In this document: in pieces, positions 11,072 to 23,126 of the stretch | Numbering within the stretch: the first letter of the stretch is position 1 | How the letters are laid out: the number at the start of each line of letters is the position of its first letter | Notes under the pieces: generated by a model | What the model was told of the DNA's origin: nothing | Databases searched by the model: none | Seen by the model: the letters and a program-made list of their open reading frames with translations, nothing else | Position numbers and translations under genes: made by a program | DNA from: Clonostachys chloroleuca | Taxonomy: Eukaryota > Ascomycota > Sordariomycetes > Hypocreales > Bionectriaceae | Direction of reading: 5' to 3' | Length of the DNA: 64,000 nt | NCBI GenBank assembly: GCA_037952775.1 | Contig: JBANAY010000003.1 | Coordinates: forward strand, 13,144,001-13,208,000

Positions 11072-13860
11072 GGCCGCCGTGCAGCATCTCGCCCTATTCG
11101 TGCCGTGGGAGTGCTTCTTGTCTGAGACCATGGGTGATATTGGGCAAATATGGGAAAGGCAGAAAAAGACGCTTAACCGGAGGCTTTCGTCCGTCCTTGA
11201 GAATATCCAGCTGCTTCGCCGATCAGCAGAAGATGCGCAGCGCGACGCCAGACAATGGGCGGCCTCATCAGGAGAGGAGGACCTCATGAATGGGGAGGCA
11301 GGGGCGGGTGGTGCGGGTGGTGCGGATGAGGGAGACAACGAGACACAATCCGCATACCGCTCTGATGATATATGGGATGCTATACGGCTGATTGACGTTA
11401 TGAGAAGCGCCGCAATGGGGAATCAGATTACGGGCGGCTCGGGAGAGCTGTTGGCAATGGTGCAGCGGCTCAGCCGCTTCCAGCATACAGCCTTGGACTC
11501 AGCATCCGAGCTGCGTGCGAGGATCGTGGTTGAAGCAGAAGGGAGAAGGGTGAACCTGCCGGGGGGCCCATTCACGGGAGCCGAAATTCCAGCACAGAGG
11601 CTGCTGAAGTCCATCAAATCACAACAAGCAAGCGCTTCGAGGGAGGCAGAAAACATGATCCAGGGAATCCAAGATCCAGTCGGCAGCAACGCGACCAGTC
11701 GCAACGCAGCCGTGAATAATGTACTGAGCGGGTTCGGGGAACAGGATGTCCAACTAACAGCAGCGGACTCCGAGGAGCGCACATCGGGTAACCGCCCGAC
11801 AGCAGAAGTTTGCCTCGGGCCTTCCACATCCATCCTGGAAGTCGGGAGACAGCTGACAGAGCTCTTTACACTGAACAGGAAGCAGTCCGTCGCATTCCTG
11901 CTGATCTGCCGACAACTTGATCTCATCCTACGTGGCGAGGGAGCTGCTAGTCTAACTGCCCCTCCCCAGCTTCTCCAGTTTGTCGGTGGAGAGGGCGGCA
12001 CGGGGAAGTCGCGGGTCATCGAGGCGCTCGTAGAGCTTTTCGCCGGGAAAGGAATCTCAAATCGCTTGCTGGTCACAGCGACCTCGGGGACCGCGGCGGC
12101 ACGTATTAATGGTATCACAATCCACTCGGCGTGCAACTTCTCCAAAGACGCATCACGCATGAGTACCAGTAGAGACAAAGGCGCCAATGAGATTGAGTCC
12201 TCCAGTTCATCCGCCCGTTATGTCAATGGACAGTCGCGGATGGACTGGCAGGGAAAATATTTGCTTATCATAGACGAGGTGAGCATGCTCGGCGCGCGGA
12301 CATTGTATATGGTGAACGAGCAGTTATGTAGGCTCCGAGGATCCACAGAAGACTTTGGAGGTATTCCCATCGTCCTTTTCTGCGGCGACTTCCACCAGTT
12401 CCGTCCCGTGCAGGAGAGGTCGATGCTGCTTCCCGACGCGGCCGTCACGTGGGAACAAGACAGCTCATTCAGAGTGGAACAGAGACACCAGCATGGCAAG
12501 GCACATGCCCTGTGGAAGAAGTTTACCACCGTCGTCATGCTGGACGAACAGGTCCGCGCCGCCGGTGACCGAGAGTTACGAAGGCTACTGACGCGGATCC
12601 GGCTCGGGATCCAGGACAAGTCGGATGTTGATTTCCTCAATGCTCGCTGCTACCAAGACGGCAGGCGAATCCCGTGGGAGTCAGGTATCACTGTGGTAAC
12701 CCCCTCAACAGGAACCGGTGGAACCTAAACATGGAAGCCACCCTAGCCTTCCAACAGCAACATAGAGCGACACTACACATCTTCATATCCGACCATAAGT
12801 GGAGGGACGGCCAGCCGACGGAAGAGGAGGCCTTAATGGTTCTAAACCACGGCGACGATAGCGCGATCCCGGTGCCGGCCGTCTTCATGTTCGTGCCGGG
12901 CATGCCTGTCGTCGTCAACCATAACACGCACCAGGGCCTGAAGCTCGTCAACGGGGCCAGCTACATGGCGTTAGATGTCATCGTCGATAAGGCATACCCG
13001 GGCTACCGGATCTCAGCCGATACCATACTCCACTTCGGGCCTCCAGCGGGGATCCTGCTGACGGCAGAGACGACTCGCGATCTTCACTTCGTCGGCATGT
13101 CGCCCGGGACGATCCTGCTGATGCCGATGAGCGCCAAGCTGGAATGCCAGCAAAAGCGGCCGTGGCAACAGCATGACGTTACGCGGAAGGGCCTACCGTG
13201 CACGCCGGCTTTCGCATGCACCGACTACAAGGTTCAAGGGAGAACTTTGAACCGGGTGGCGCTGGAGCTGCGCGGGACCAGGACGACCACGATTGATGGT
13301 GAGATGGTGCAAAGCCAGTGCGACCCGTACAGCCTGTACGTGCAGCTGTCGCGCTGCCCATCACTCGACGGGATAATGCTCGTGTCGAAAGCGCGGGAGA
13401 GGGATCTGGTCGGAAATAGGATCCCCATTGACATGGCAGCTGCGGAGGCCAGACTGGAAATGCTTAGTGAGAAGACTATCGAGAAGGCTCTGGGCTGGCT
13501 GGACGAGTAGGGATCTACAGCGAGTACGATGAAGCATTGTGTAAGCGAACAAGAGTAAGGGAGCAGTTTGGGGTAGTCAAGGGAAGTAGCTGGCTTACCA
13601 AAGCCAAAGAAGAAAGATTCAACTGTCAGTCAGCTTCGAACTTCAAATTTGGGGAGTTTTAGACCCTTAACGGAGGGAGTCCAGATGAAAAGTGACCAAT
13701 AGGAAAGCAAAAGACAATGGTAGAAATCTACTAATTTTCACCAATCATCTTGAAGGCGCTAGGGGAAAGCGGGGCCCTTCCCACCAACCACAGAGGGAGA
13801 TTCGTTCCTCAAGGCAACAACCGGGCCAATCATATCAGGGTCTTAAGTCGAGGGGTAGAG

Positions 13861-14150
13861 CACAAGAGAGGCAAACCGGTCGCGGTTTGCGCAAAGGAGC
13901 CTTGAGGAACGAAGCTGGCTATGGACAATTTGCATGTTTTTCATTGAACCCGAAGAGACATTCGTGGTGCTAATCGGCATATGACTTGGGTTGAGACATA
14001 CCCTATAACCCAATGTTTCACATTAGGAATGCGGAGGATGAAAATTCGAGGAGACATTTTTGTGGTAGGAGACCGTCCCAAGGACTACCGAAAGAATTAT
14101 ATATAAATATGCGGAGGCCTGAGCAATAATCACGGATTGTATTTCATCTT
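13861..14150 (+). mobile_element. Second copy of the Helitron left-end sequence (solo or truncated end)
   Basis: This repeats, in the same orientation, the left end of Helitron A: ACAAGAG, the hairpin GCAAACCGGTCGCGGTTTGC (13871-13890) and the core CCTTGAGGAACGAA (13900-13913). It then runs through a more diverged stretch that still matches up to about 14150 (ATATAAAT..., GAG.AATA). No Rep or auxiliary coding follows. It is either a truncated neighbour inserted next to Helitron A or a non-autonomous derivative. Confidence 0.65.
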
Positions 14151-14745
14151 TGGAGCAAGTCCCTCCGGCAAAGGCGCAGAAGCCACAGGCTAACCCCGCA
14201 ACATTAAAAAAGTTAACTTAAAATCCGGCGATACCCTTTGCGATACCCTTTTTGTATTATATTATTAGAAGTCTCGGAAGGATTTTAGTCGACACGGTAG
14301 CTTATGCTCATCATACGTAATTTTTAGAATGTTCCAGAAGAAAGGCAATACTGCTGTATATATTCAAAAAACCCCTATTACCCTCCCATTTACAAAGTTA
14401 TGCGATTAATTTATACAGCAGGTTTTACCTACATAGTCAACGTCATATAACTAATATTTGCTACTGATAGCGGTGGTTATAGAGAATAGGGGACTTGAAT
14501 CGTGGACCCAAGATTATCTCATACATCGAGGTTGGTGTGCCCTTAATCACGTCAGCCTCCATAGGCAAGAAAAATCCTACTATCCAGTTACAAGCCTGTC
14601 CGGACGATCAAGGGATTCCCTCGGGTATAAGAGAATCTCAGAGACCTCTGTACTTCTAGATTTGATAGACAATAACAACACCCTTTTATCTGTGATATCG
14701 GACTACTGGAACACTAACATGCAAATTGATGGAGGCAATATCTAC

Positions 14746-17700
14746 TTATTGATCCGGTAGCCTGTCCGTTTGTTCGGCGCCATTCTGAATAAGCATCTCA
14801 GCGGTCTCTAGATGTCCTCTTTCTGAAGCAGCCTCAAGAGCATTGCCATAAACTCCACCTTGGGCATTGATGTTAGCGCCCTTCTGAATAAGCATCTCAG
14901 CGATCTCTAGATGCCCTTTTGCTGAAGCAGCCTGAAGAGCATTGCCATATCCTCCACCTTGGGCATTAATATCCGCGCCCTTCTGAATAAGCAACTCAGC
15001 GATCTCTCGATGCCCTTCTGCTGAAGCAGCCTGAAGAGCATTGCTATATCGTCCACCTTGGGCATTAATATCCGCGCCCTTCTGAATAAGCAACTCAGCG
15101 ATCTCTCGATGCCCTTCTGCTGAAGCAGCCTGAAGAGCATTGCTATAAAACCCGCCACTTTGGGCATTGACATCAGCGCCCTTCTGAAGGAGAAAAATAC
15201 AAGAATAAAGTAAACCCCAAAGGGATACATGATAAAGAACTTGAATCCCATCCGCTTTACGCCCGTGCGGATCATCAATATGATAACCAAATAGGAAGGC
15301 ATTTTGGCATAAGAAATACCTCTTAACCGACGGTATAATTGCTTTATAAGATAACTCGACGTCTTTCGCATACTTCATCCAATACCGCGCAGAGAATTCT
15401 GCTAGATAATATCGATTTCTTGCTTCCTTTGGCGAGCATAACTCATGTATAGTAAGCAGGTAGGAGAGACCAATATTAACAATACTAGCCTTTGCAGAAA
15501 TTTCATCAAGTCCTTCAGCCAAATCTAGCTCCAGTCGGTCTGACAAGAGATATTCCTTCACTGAAAAGTGCGCAAGATATATTTCGGTTACTTATTCTAC
15601 TGTATAAGTATCAAGTTGGTAAGATTGCACATTTTTACGTACGAGAACCACTAAACTGGAGCAATATTGGATAATTTCCTCGGGAATTAGCATTCGATTT
15701 TCTAGAGTAAATACAGGCTGGCTTAACGGATTAACAGCAACAAGATCAACTGCTTCCTCCAGCTTCAGAGGCCGTTCGCTGTAAGTCAAAAATTGCAGAA
15801 GGCGTTTCGCCGTGATAAGTTAGTGCGGATGTATCCGTTGCAAAATTTGTACATATATCGCATCCAGCGTCTTAGGCAGGTCTTATAGCTCTCTTCGCAC
15901 AGAAGGCGGGCCTAGACATTGCTCCAATGTATCAAATTAGCACGAGACCCAACGGAACCTATAACATATTTAGCTGCTGAATTGGAGATGGAAAGATTGA
16001 AACTATAGAGCATAAAGCACCAGAGGACCACATACATCCCATCCGCCTTTTGTAGGAGGGTAGTTTCAATCTCTGCTTGGATATCCCGCCGTTTCTTCCA
16101 CCTCGGCATTTCGCTAACCCTGGCCTTCACAGTAATATCATCACTTACCAACTCACTTTGGAGTTGAATAGTTTTACCAGTATGGGCCCAGCCGTTGAAA
16201 GAGGCTATAATATCCTGCTCGGGCCGACTGGTAACGAGTATATATATATTAATTAACTCATCATGAAGATCCTTAATCCAAGCTAGTAACGTTTTTAATA
16301 AGTATAAACCGCTGTACCTCTCAGATTTATCCAGTATATCAAGGACAATATAAATCTCCTCAGCTTTCGTCAGCATATATCGCAGGAGCTTATCTAGAGA
16401 TAAAGTATCTGGCTGTCTCGTTCCATTCCCAAAGTTAGAATACACTACATCGATTTCGCTGCGAAGAATAATATACTTAGAGAATAGCTGAAAAATAAGC
16501 GATCGGATAGCGCTCTCCAGCGATCTTTTATCAATATCATTAAAATTGAAGAAGAAGTATAGAACTCCAGGATTCAAGTTGGTAGGGTCAAGATCCATAA
16601 TAATAGTAGAACTGAGAATAGTCTTGCTGCACCCGGGGATACCATTAAGCCATAGAAAAGAGTTTTTGTCCTTTTTCCATCTCGAATATACATCACTACC
16701 CAGGAACTAATAGCCGGTGCCTCGATAGTGTAGACTCCGGGCTTGATTTAGATTCGTAGATGGGTCGGGCGGTGCTAGCCAGCTTCGAATCTTATCGAGA
16801 TCATTATCATCCTTGATCTTAGATGCTAATTAATGAATATCATCCACCCTTTCACTGACTTTCTAGATATTAATACTTTTACTAGAATATAAAAAAAAGA
16901 TAATAATACATAAAATAAACAGTACAGCACTAACCACTCTGAACCAGCTTACTGAGCCTCTTCTCATTCTCTACTCTGCTTAGTGCGATCTTATATAGTA
17001 AGTCTTTTGCATAGGCCGCAGCTGTTATCACGGCATAGCCTTGCCACTCCTTATTCTTGTGCGTGTCAGAATAGTCGCAGATGCCACGAATAACCAGACA
17101 GGGAAAGTGGTTCATCAAACCTGCGGCTTCCATTTCGAAGCACAGAACATCATACTTCTTCGCAAGCGTATCTCGAATCAAAGCGTCCTTCATTAGCATA
17201 TTCGCTGAAGCGATAAGGCTATGGTGGATCGAGGGATCATCTTCGTCCTCAGCCCGCTCGGGTCGCACTACTAGAGTGGATAGATCATCGCCATAAGCTG
17301 TCGCACAGCTAGACTCGTCATTTGGTGAATAAAGCACGCCAGGCTAATACAGTCGATCAGTGCTTAGACCAGGCCGTCCGTATTTTTTCCTTAGTCTCGG
17401 TTTCTTTTCAAAAATACCGTTAATAGATTCTTCAAACTGATGTCCTTCACCCTCATATTGCGCCATAAGTCCGTTCACAGCGGCTCGCAGAATCGTCGGC
17501 AGCTGATTCAAGAACCCGGTCTGTTGGAAATCCTGGTCTTATATGGCCTTTCCGAAATCATACTGGAACACGCCGCCCGTCCTATTGCCAGAAGCGCTTA
17601 CCACGACATCTCCAAGCTGGATGCTATGCTTGCGACTCGGTGCACCGCCGCCAATGCCGACCATCAAGCCGACTCTGATGTTAGGGAAACTGTGGAGCAT

Positions 17701-17925
17701 GTCTCTCGCGACGCTAGCAGCGGACGATATGCCGTACTCGCCGTGGGGAAGGACGGCAATAACGACATTATGTTTCCCAACCTTGCCCAGTGCGTAGTCG
17801 TTATTGTCGATTGTAGACACATATTTAGGGCCTTCGTGCTCTTCGTCGAGAAAGGTTTGCATAGCAACATACTCAGTTGCAATCGCGCAGATCCAGCCGA
17901 CTGTGTAGTCATGGGGGTTGGACAT
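14746..17925 (-). pseudogene. NLR-type protein: PNP domain - NACHT - ankyrin repeats, with in-frame stops
   Basis: Fungal NOD-like receptor architecture on the minus strand. The N-terminal nucleoside-phosphorylase-like domain (17925-16930) has [23 protein letters not shown] and [20 protein letters not shown]. The NACHT NTPase (about 16680-15912) has Walker A GIPGCSKT, Walker B-like IYIVLDILDKSE and VTSRPE. A helical region follows, and the C-terminus carries four to five ankyrin repeats (NALQAASAEGH.EIAELLIQKGADINAQGG). Such proteins are thought to act in allorecognition and xenorecognition. Stops replace likely glutamines after GKAI, after DRLY and before VTEIYLAH; all three fit CAA or CAG to TAA or TAG. 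Without those changes the protein would be close to full length, so this is a recently silenced gene. Confidence 0.85.
14781..15180 (-). repeat. Near-identical ~99-bp ankyrin-coding repeats
   Basis: Consecutive units start near 14881, 14980 and 15079 with a spacing of 99 bp and differ by only a few bases. More diverged units flank them. They encode 33-residue ankyrin repeats of the NLR pseudogene. High identity between units is typical of fungal NLR repeat domains under concerted evolution. Confidence 0.85.
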
Positions 17926-18690
17926 CGTCGGCAGTGGTCCCCGGTAATGATCTTTTTTTTGACGGGAAGGAGTTGCGGAGCTCCTTGCGATGATTGAGCC
18001 TAATGTTCGACGCAGGTTGATTTAGTCACGGTGTGCTCGAGGTGATTCGTTGGGATTAAGCGCAAAGGCAATAACCCCGCTTATTAGGCAGCAAAACGCC
18101 AACGCAAATGTCTCACATGAGCAACCAGATTGGAAGAAGCGAGCGGCCAAACCAACAGTACGTCTTCACTTGGTCCGGGGGTCACTCCGACAAAGCAGTC
18201 CCGGCTCGGCCAATGATACTCCCATTCGAGTCGCCGGTGGATAGTCTCTGGTCGAACGGCGACAGGCGGTGCTAGGGGTCCAGGCATCAAGTAAGATGTG
18301 GCATCAACGACTGTCTCCTTCATGGTTGCCTAGAGCAAGCGGACGCTCAGTATCAAGGGAATGCACGCGAAGCGTTTTAAAACCAGGCATCAACGAATTC
18401 ATTTAGCTACGTCAGGTATAGGGTTATAGGTGGTGATCATTGCATGCATTTGAACCCCCCCGAGCAGGTCATTGTTGGAGCATGTTGTCGAATAGAAGAA
18501 AGTCGGAATGGTTGGCGCCCTCTCATATCAAAGAAAATAAAAAAACAAACAGTGTGATCTCGTCCTCCCTAACGAACTGCGCCGAATTCCCTCATTACAT
18601 GGCACAAAGAATATATCGGAACATGGTGAGACGCCTGATGAATGTCTACCCCCAATAGCCCTGCGATTCGTCCGAAAAAAGAAGACAGAT
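17926..18690. other. Intergenic, no gene recognised
   Basis: Short open frames on both strands carry no recognisable domain. The stretch lies between the 5' end of the NLR pseudogene and the 3' end of the Rab gene and probably holds the promoter of the former and the 3' UTR of the latter. Confidence 0.5.
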
Positions 18691-19755
<1,065 letters not shown>

Positions 19756-19971
19756 CTAACCAGCCATGTGCGGCTGAGCACTTACGTTGGCCAGCTAAAG
19801 CAGAGTATCTGGCACTTCAATTTGGATCTGATGAGAATGAGGCGGTTGCGGGGTATTGGGGTGGTAATAGTAGATCAACCGAAAGCTGACTGTAATACTT
19901 ATGGCGGAAGACCAGGAACTAGCGTTATTGGACAACCTAGGCATAATTATTAACTATCTTCGATTTCTGGG

Positions 19972-20095
19972 GTACAGTAAACGGCGAAATGGGTGTCGCG
20001 AATATTATTAGATAACTATTTTAACAGGGGGCTATATCTGGCTGTTTGGCAAAGTACCATTGTACCTCAATGTACCAGTACTACATGATCTAACA
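19972..20095 (+). repeat. Dispersed repeat, copy 1 (inverted copy at 30690-30812)
   Basis: About 120 bp beginning TACAGTAAA.GGCGAAA and containing CTATTTTAACAGGGG. The same sequence occurs inverted at 30690-30812. Most differences are transitions. It may be the end of a DNA transposon or a small non-autonomous element; no coding potential. Confidence 0.7.
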
Positions 20096-20242
20096 AAGCC
20101 TAGTTCTTGTTTCTCCTATGAAATCTAGCCATCCCAGAATATTTACATATATATCTCTTCTGTCGCTATATTTTTATTTCTACCACCTACACCTTCTCAC
20201 TATAATTCCAGCCTATACTGTCTCGTCTAGTTGATGCATCTG

Positions 20243-21190
20243 AACCAATCACACAGAATGATCCACCTAATTTGGCGGCGGCAGTAGCGCTGCTCACAAC
20301 TGCACGGGAAGGATTATCCCACTACCGTAAAAGACGAATGACATCATTTGCCCTGTTGAAGATATATATTATTCAAACTGGAATCATAGGACTGGAAATA
20401 TATATGGACTAGGGCACATCATAGAAAGTCATAGAATCTCATAGAACCCCATAAGTAGGTCCATTTTCTGTTCCTGGAAATATTGAGCGAGCTAGTTGGT
20501 TCTGGGGCTAACAGTTCTGAGTTCTACCTGTTTGCCGACGTGGGATTCCAATTCTCTCCTAGTGGCGAATATGCTCTCCCACTTCTTCGACTTTGTAGCT
20601 GGGAAAGAGATAAGAGATACGACAAAAGCAATCCCGAGTGCATCTACTATGGTTTTAATGGAAAGATCCCGGCAAATATTAGAGCCAGGCAGATCTACAT
20701 AGACTCAGACCTAAGTCTTATCCTAGCCCCCAGCGACTTTTAGCAAGTTGACCTTAAGGCACGCCTTAAAGGTCTACTTACAAGAAAGAGTAAATTCACA
20801 GGCACTAACTATCCATGCAATAAAACAACTGTTATTATATCTATTAAGCGTAATCATCAGCGCGGTCTAATAAAGCGTTTTAGCAAGCAAAAGATTATAT
20901 AAACTGGGGATAGTAGATAATTATCTCAAGGGCCGAAGTAGCTTATTTAGTAAGGGAAGGAAAATTACATTTGCTATGGAATCCATTTATAAGGAAACTT
21001 CTATAGAGGCAGTAGCTGCGAAGGGACAGAAGAAGTCTAAGAGTGCTACTGACTCCTAGGGAGCCCAACGAGCTGCATATGCTAGTCTATGGACCCAGGT
21101 GTATGAGAATTATCGCTGTGGAGGTAAACATCGCAAACAAGGGCCCCATTGCTTGCGGGATAGCCAAGGAAACCACCGTAAAATGTTAGC
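20243..21190 (+). pseudogene. Unknown repeated gene family, left arm of an inverted duplication
   Basis: Degenerate coding sequence on +. Recognisable blocks, shared with the opposite arm, are GATCC(A/G)CCTAATTTGGCGGC near 20270, WERDKRYDKSNPE and IRARQIYIDSDL (20601-20743), then in other frames KG..SLFSKGRK and AQRAAYASLW. The tail CGGKHRKQGPHC (21111-21146) resembles a Cys/His metal-binding knuckle. I do not recognise the family. Several stops and frameshifts are present. Being repeated and decayed, it is likely of transposon origin. Confidence 0.55.
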
Positions 21191-22170
21191 GAGTACTTGT
21201 AGACTCGAGCCCATAGACCAGCATCTGCAGCTCGCTGAGCCTTTTGGAAACCTGTAGCGCTCCTCTTGGACATCGTCCGTCCATGTGCGGCTGCAGTTTC
21301 TGTAGTGGCTTCCTTGTAAATGAATTCCATAGAGAAGGTTCTCTTTCTCCCTTTACTAAGCAGGTTACTAAGCCCCTCTAGGTGCTTATCTACCATATTC
21401 CAATCAATCTCCGATTTATTAAATCGTTTGGTTAGACCATACTAACAACTACATTCGATAGATATAATGATATTCGTTTTATCGCATGTGTAGTCACTAC
21501 CCTAGAATTTTGTCTCATCTTTCAAGAGACCTTCAAGGCGTACCTTGAGGTTGACTTGCCAAAAGTCGCTTGGGGCCAAAACGACATCGGGGTCTAAGTC
21601 TGCGAAAATCTGTCTAGCTCTGATCTTGTTACGTTGGGATATCTTCCATTTAAAGTCATAGTAGATGTACTCTGGATTGGATTTATTATATTTTTTATCT
21701 CTTTCCCAATCACTGAGTCCAAGAAGTGGTCGATCACGTTCACCACTTAGCGGCTCGGTCCGCTCGGCCCCTTGGCTGGCTGTCCGGGTCGGGGTTGCTA
21801 TCGGGTTTGCTGCAGGGCCTGCTGTAGAGCTGTTAAATAGGAGTTTGGGTGTTCCAAAGTCTAAGACTTTATCACCTAGCCAATCTAAGTTCGTAGCTTC
21901 TATGATAGCGAGTTGATGGAAGAGAGAGACTATGCCAACAGGCAGAACCGTTGGTTCCCGAACCCTCGAGCATAAGCACACATTGTTCTATGACGTCTCT
22001 TGCCTACATCTACTAGAACCACATTTTAAATCTCCTCATTTCGACACGGCAGTTAAAATAAAATCATAGCTTTCAATCAGGGCAAATGGAGTGCTCTGAT
22101 GCAGTCATCTTAGCAATAGTACGCACTGCCGCCAAATTAGGCGGATCATTTGGTATGATTGGCTTAGAAG
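21191..22170 (-). pseudogene. Unknown repeated gene family, right arm of an inverted duplication
   Basis: Minus-strand copy of the family in the left arm. It has NDPPNLAAVRTIAK (near 22140), a Pro/Thr/Ser-rich linker, WERDKKYNKSNPEYIYYDFK, KIRARQIFADLDPDVVLAPSDFW (21715-21560), LSNLLSKGRKRTFSMEFIYKE, and AQRAADAGLWARVYKY (about 21240-21195), where it meets the left arm. It is better preserved than the left arm but still broken by stops near 21500 and 21440. It lacks the Cys/His tail because the junction falls there. Function unknown. Confidence 0.55.
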
Positions 22171-22227
22171 CTATCGTACTGGCATGATAAGAAGCGCTAG
22201 TTGCATGAACCGGCTCAGCGACTAATG

Positions 22228-22241
22228 CCTTTCGGAACGAA
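22228..22241 (+). repeat. Variant of the 14-bp core (CCTTTCGGAACGAA)
   Basis: Followed by AGGCTCTTCCTTCCGGCCCC, which also follows the copies at 23651 and 23782, so these three form a subfamily with a longer shared right flank of about 20 bp. Confidence 0.6.
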
Positions 22242-22268
22242 AGGCTCTTCCTTCCGGCCCCTCGAGCA

Positions 22269-23126
22269 TTGAAGCCTTCAATCGTTAGGCCATGCAATGG
22301 TTATTCAGCTATTATAATGATTACAGTTCCCCTGCTAGAACTTGTACGATCGATCACAGCATTTCCAAATGATTTACTGCTTGTCTGGGACTGGGATGCA
22401 TCTCAAGGCAAGTTGCAGGATGAAGGATACTATGAACGCCTTATAGGCAGTTGGAAGAAGTCCAGGTGTCCAAGGACAGAATGCAAGTGCCACGATTATC
22501 TGGATGAAGCTACTAGATTATGGGATTTTGGACTGTTACTGAATGGACTGGAAAGATACGAAGAGGCAGGAAAGAATCTCCGAGACGCCGTGGAGGTTTA
22601 TGGAACAGCTTTGAGAAGCGTGGACAATAGTCACGACTCTTGGAGAGAGTCGAATGAAGAGGCGTTGAGGGTAATGGATGATCTACTTATCGAAGACAAG
22701 GGCGCCGAGTCGAAGGATAACGATGGCCGAACGCCGCTATCGCAGGCCACCGGGAGCGGGCACGAGGCCTTTGCGCGGCTACTGCTCGACAAGGGCGCCG
22801 ACATCGAGGCGAAGGATAACGATGGCCGGACGCCGCTATCGCAGGCCGCCGGGAGCGGGCACGAGGCTGTCGTGCGGCTGCTGCTTGATAAGGGTGCTGA
22901 TATTGAGGCAAAGAATAACAAAAGCTGGATGCCGCTATATGGCCAGACGCCGCTATTACAGGCCGCCGGGAGCGGCTATGAGGCCGTTGTGAGACTGCTG
23001 CTCGATAAGGGCGCTGATATCAAGGCGAAGGATAAGTATGGCCGAACGCCGCTATGGTGGGCTGCCAGGAGCAGGCACGAGGCCGTCGTGAGACTGCTGG
23101 AATCACATAGTGCCCTATCTTCATAA
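22269..23126 (+). CDS. TPR-like / ankyrin-repeat protein (likely NLR-derived C-terminal part)
   Basis: An open frame of 285 residues. The N-terminal ~120 residues hold a TPR-like helical pair (LWDFGLLLNGLERYEEAGKNL). From residue ~140 there are four ankyrin repeats of the form DGRTPLSQAAGSGHEAVVRLLLDKGADIEAK, which are nearly identical at DNA level (99-bp period between 22720 and 22890). A 10-residue expansion containing SWMPLYG sits in the third repeat. TPR plus ankyrin without an NTPase is most simply a truncated relic of an NLR. The start is uncertain because the first ~30 residues run through repetitive sequence near a variant of the CCTTGAGGAACGAA core. Confidence 0.65.
   Translation: MKPSIVRPCNGYSAIIMITVPLLELVRSITAFPNDLLLVWDWDASQGKLQDEGYYERLIGSWKKSRCPRTECKCHDYLDEATRLWDFGLLLNGLERYEEAGKNLRDAVEVYGTALRSVDNSHDSWRESNEEALRVMDDLLIEDKGAESKDNDGRTPLSQATGSGHEAFARLLLDKGADIEAKDNDGRTPLSQAAGSGHEAVVRLLLDKGADIEAKNNKSWMPLYGQTPLLQAAGSGYEAVVRLLLDKGADIKAKDKYGRTPLWWAARSRHEAVVRLLESHSALSS

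Larger units (their letters stand above)
6402..13510 (+). pseudogene. Helitron Rep/helicase (HUH endonuclease + Pif1-type helicase), two frameshifts
   Basis: The start is taken as ATG at 6402 because Helitron B keeps it. Exons are 6402-9797, 9900-10980 and 11072-13510; both GT..AG introns are supported by copy B. In order: a low-complexity basic N-terminus (~400 aa), a Cys-rich region (CKVCYLKC, near residue 445, DUF6570-like), and the Helitron_like_N/Rep domain with the HUH pair HVH (H1090, H1092). The YYLTNY segment (10284-10301) supplies two tyrosines four residues apart, as in Helitron Reps. The helicase has Walker A GGEGGTGKS (~11985-12012), Walker B LLIIDEVSML (~12260) and late motifs ending in YVQLSRC. 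Frameshifts lie near 10440 and in a C5 run at 12702-12706. Otherwise the protein is whole, so decay is recent or the indels are assembly errors. Confidence 0.9.
2111..13814 (+). mobile_element. Helitron A (autonomous-type, interrupted by MULE 1)
   Basis: A rolling-circle transposon. It contains a Rep (HUH) plus Pif1-type helicase gene on + (6402-13510) and a shortened auxiliary gene on - (5131-5657), divergently arranged. The left end is set where similarity to Helitron B and to the end copy at 13.86 kb begins (ACAAGAG, then a GCAAACCG/CGGTTTGC hairpin). The right end is uncertain. It is placed at an inverted copy of the core CCTTGAGGAACGAA at 13801-13814, which would pair with the left copy at 2144-2157 as an asymmetric terminal inverted repeat. 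Canonical TC...CTRR ends were not recognised, so this may be a Helitron2/helentron-like variant. The exact boundaries are inference. Confidence 0.7.

Noticed and set aside
11423..12187. 254-aa open frame antisense to the Helitron A helicase
   Set aside because: Shadow of the helicase frame in GC-rich coding DNA; no domain and not kept in copy B.
14489..14575. tRNA-like string (ACTTGAATC..., reverse of a B-box; TTAAGG-like A-box) on the minus strand
   Set aside because: The T-arm and acceptor stems do not pair, so no cloverleaf can be drawn.
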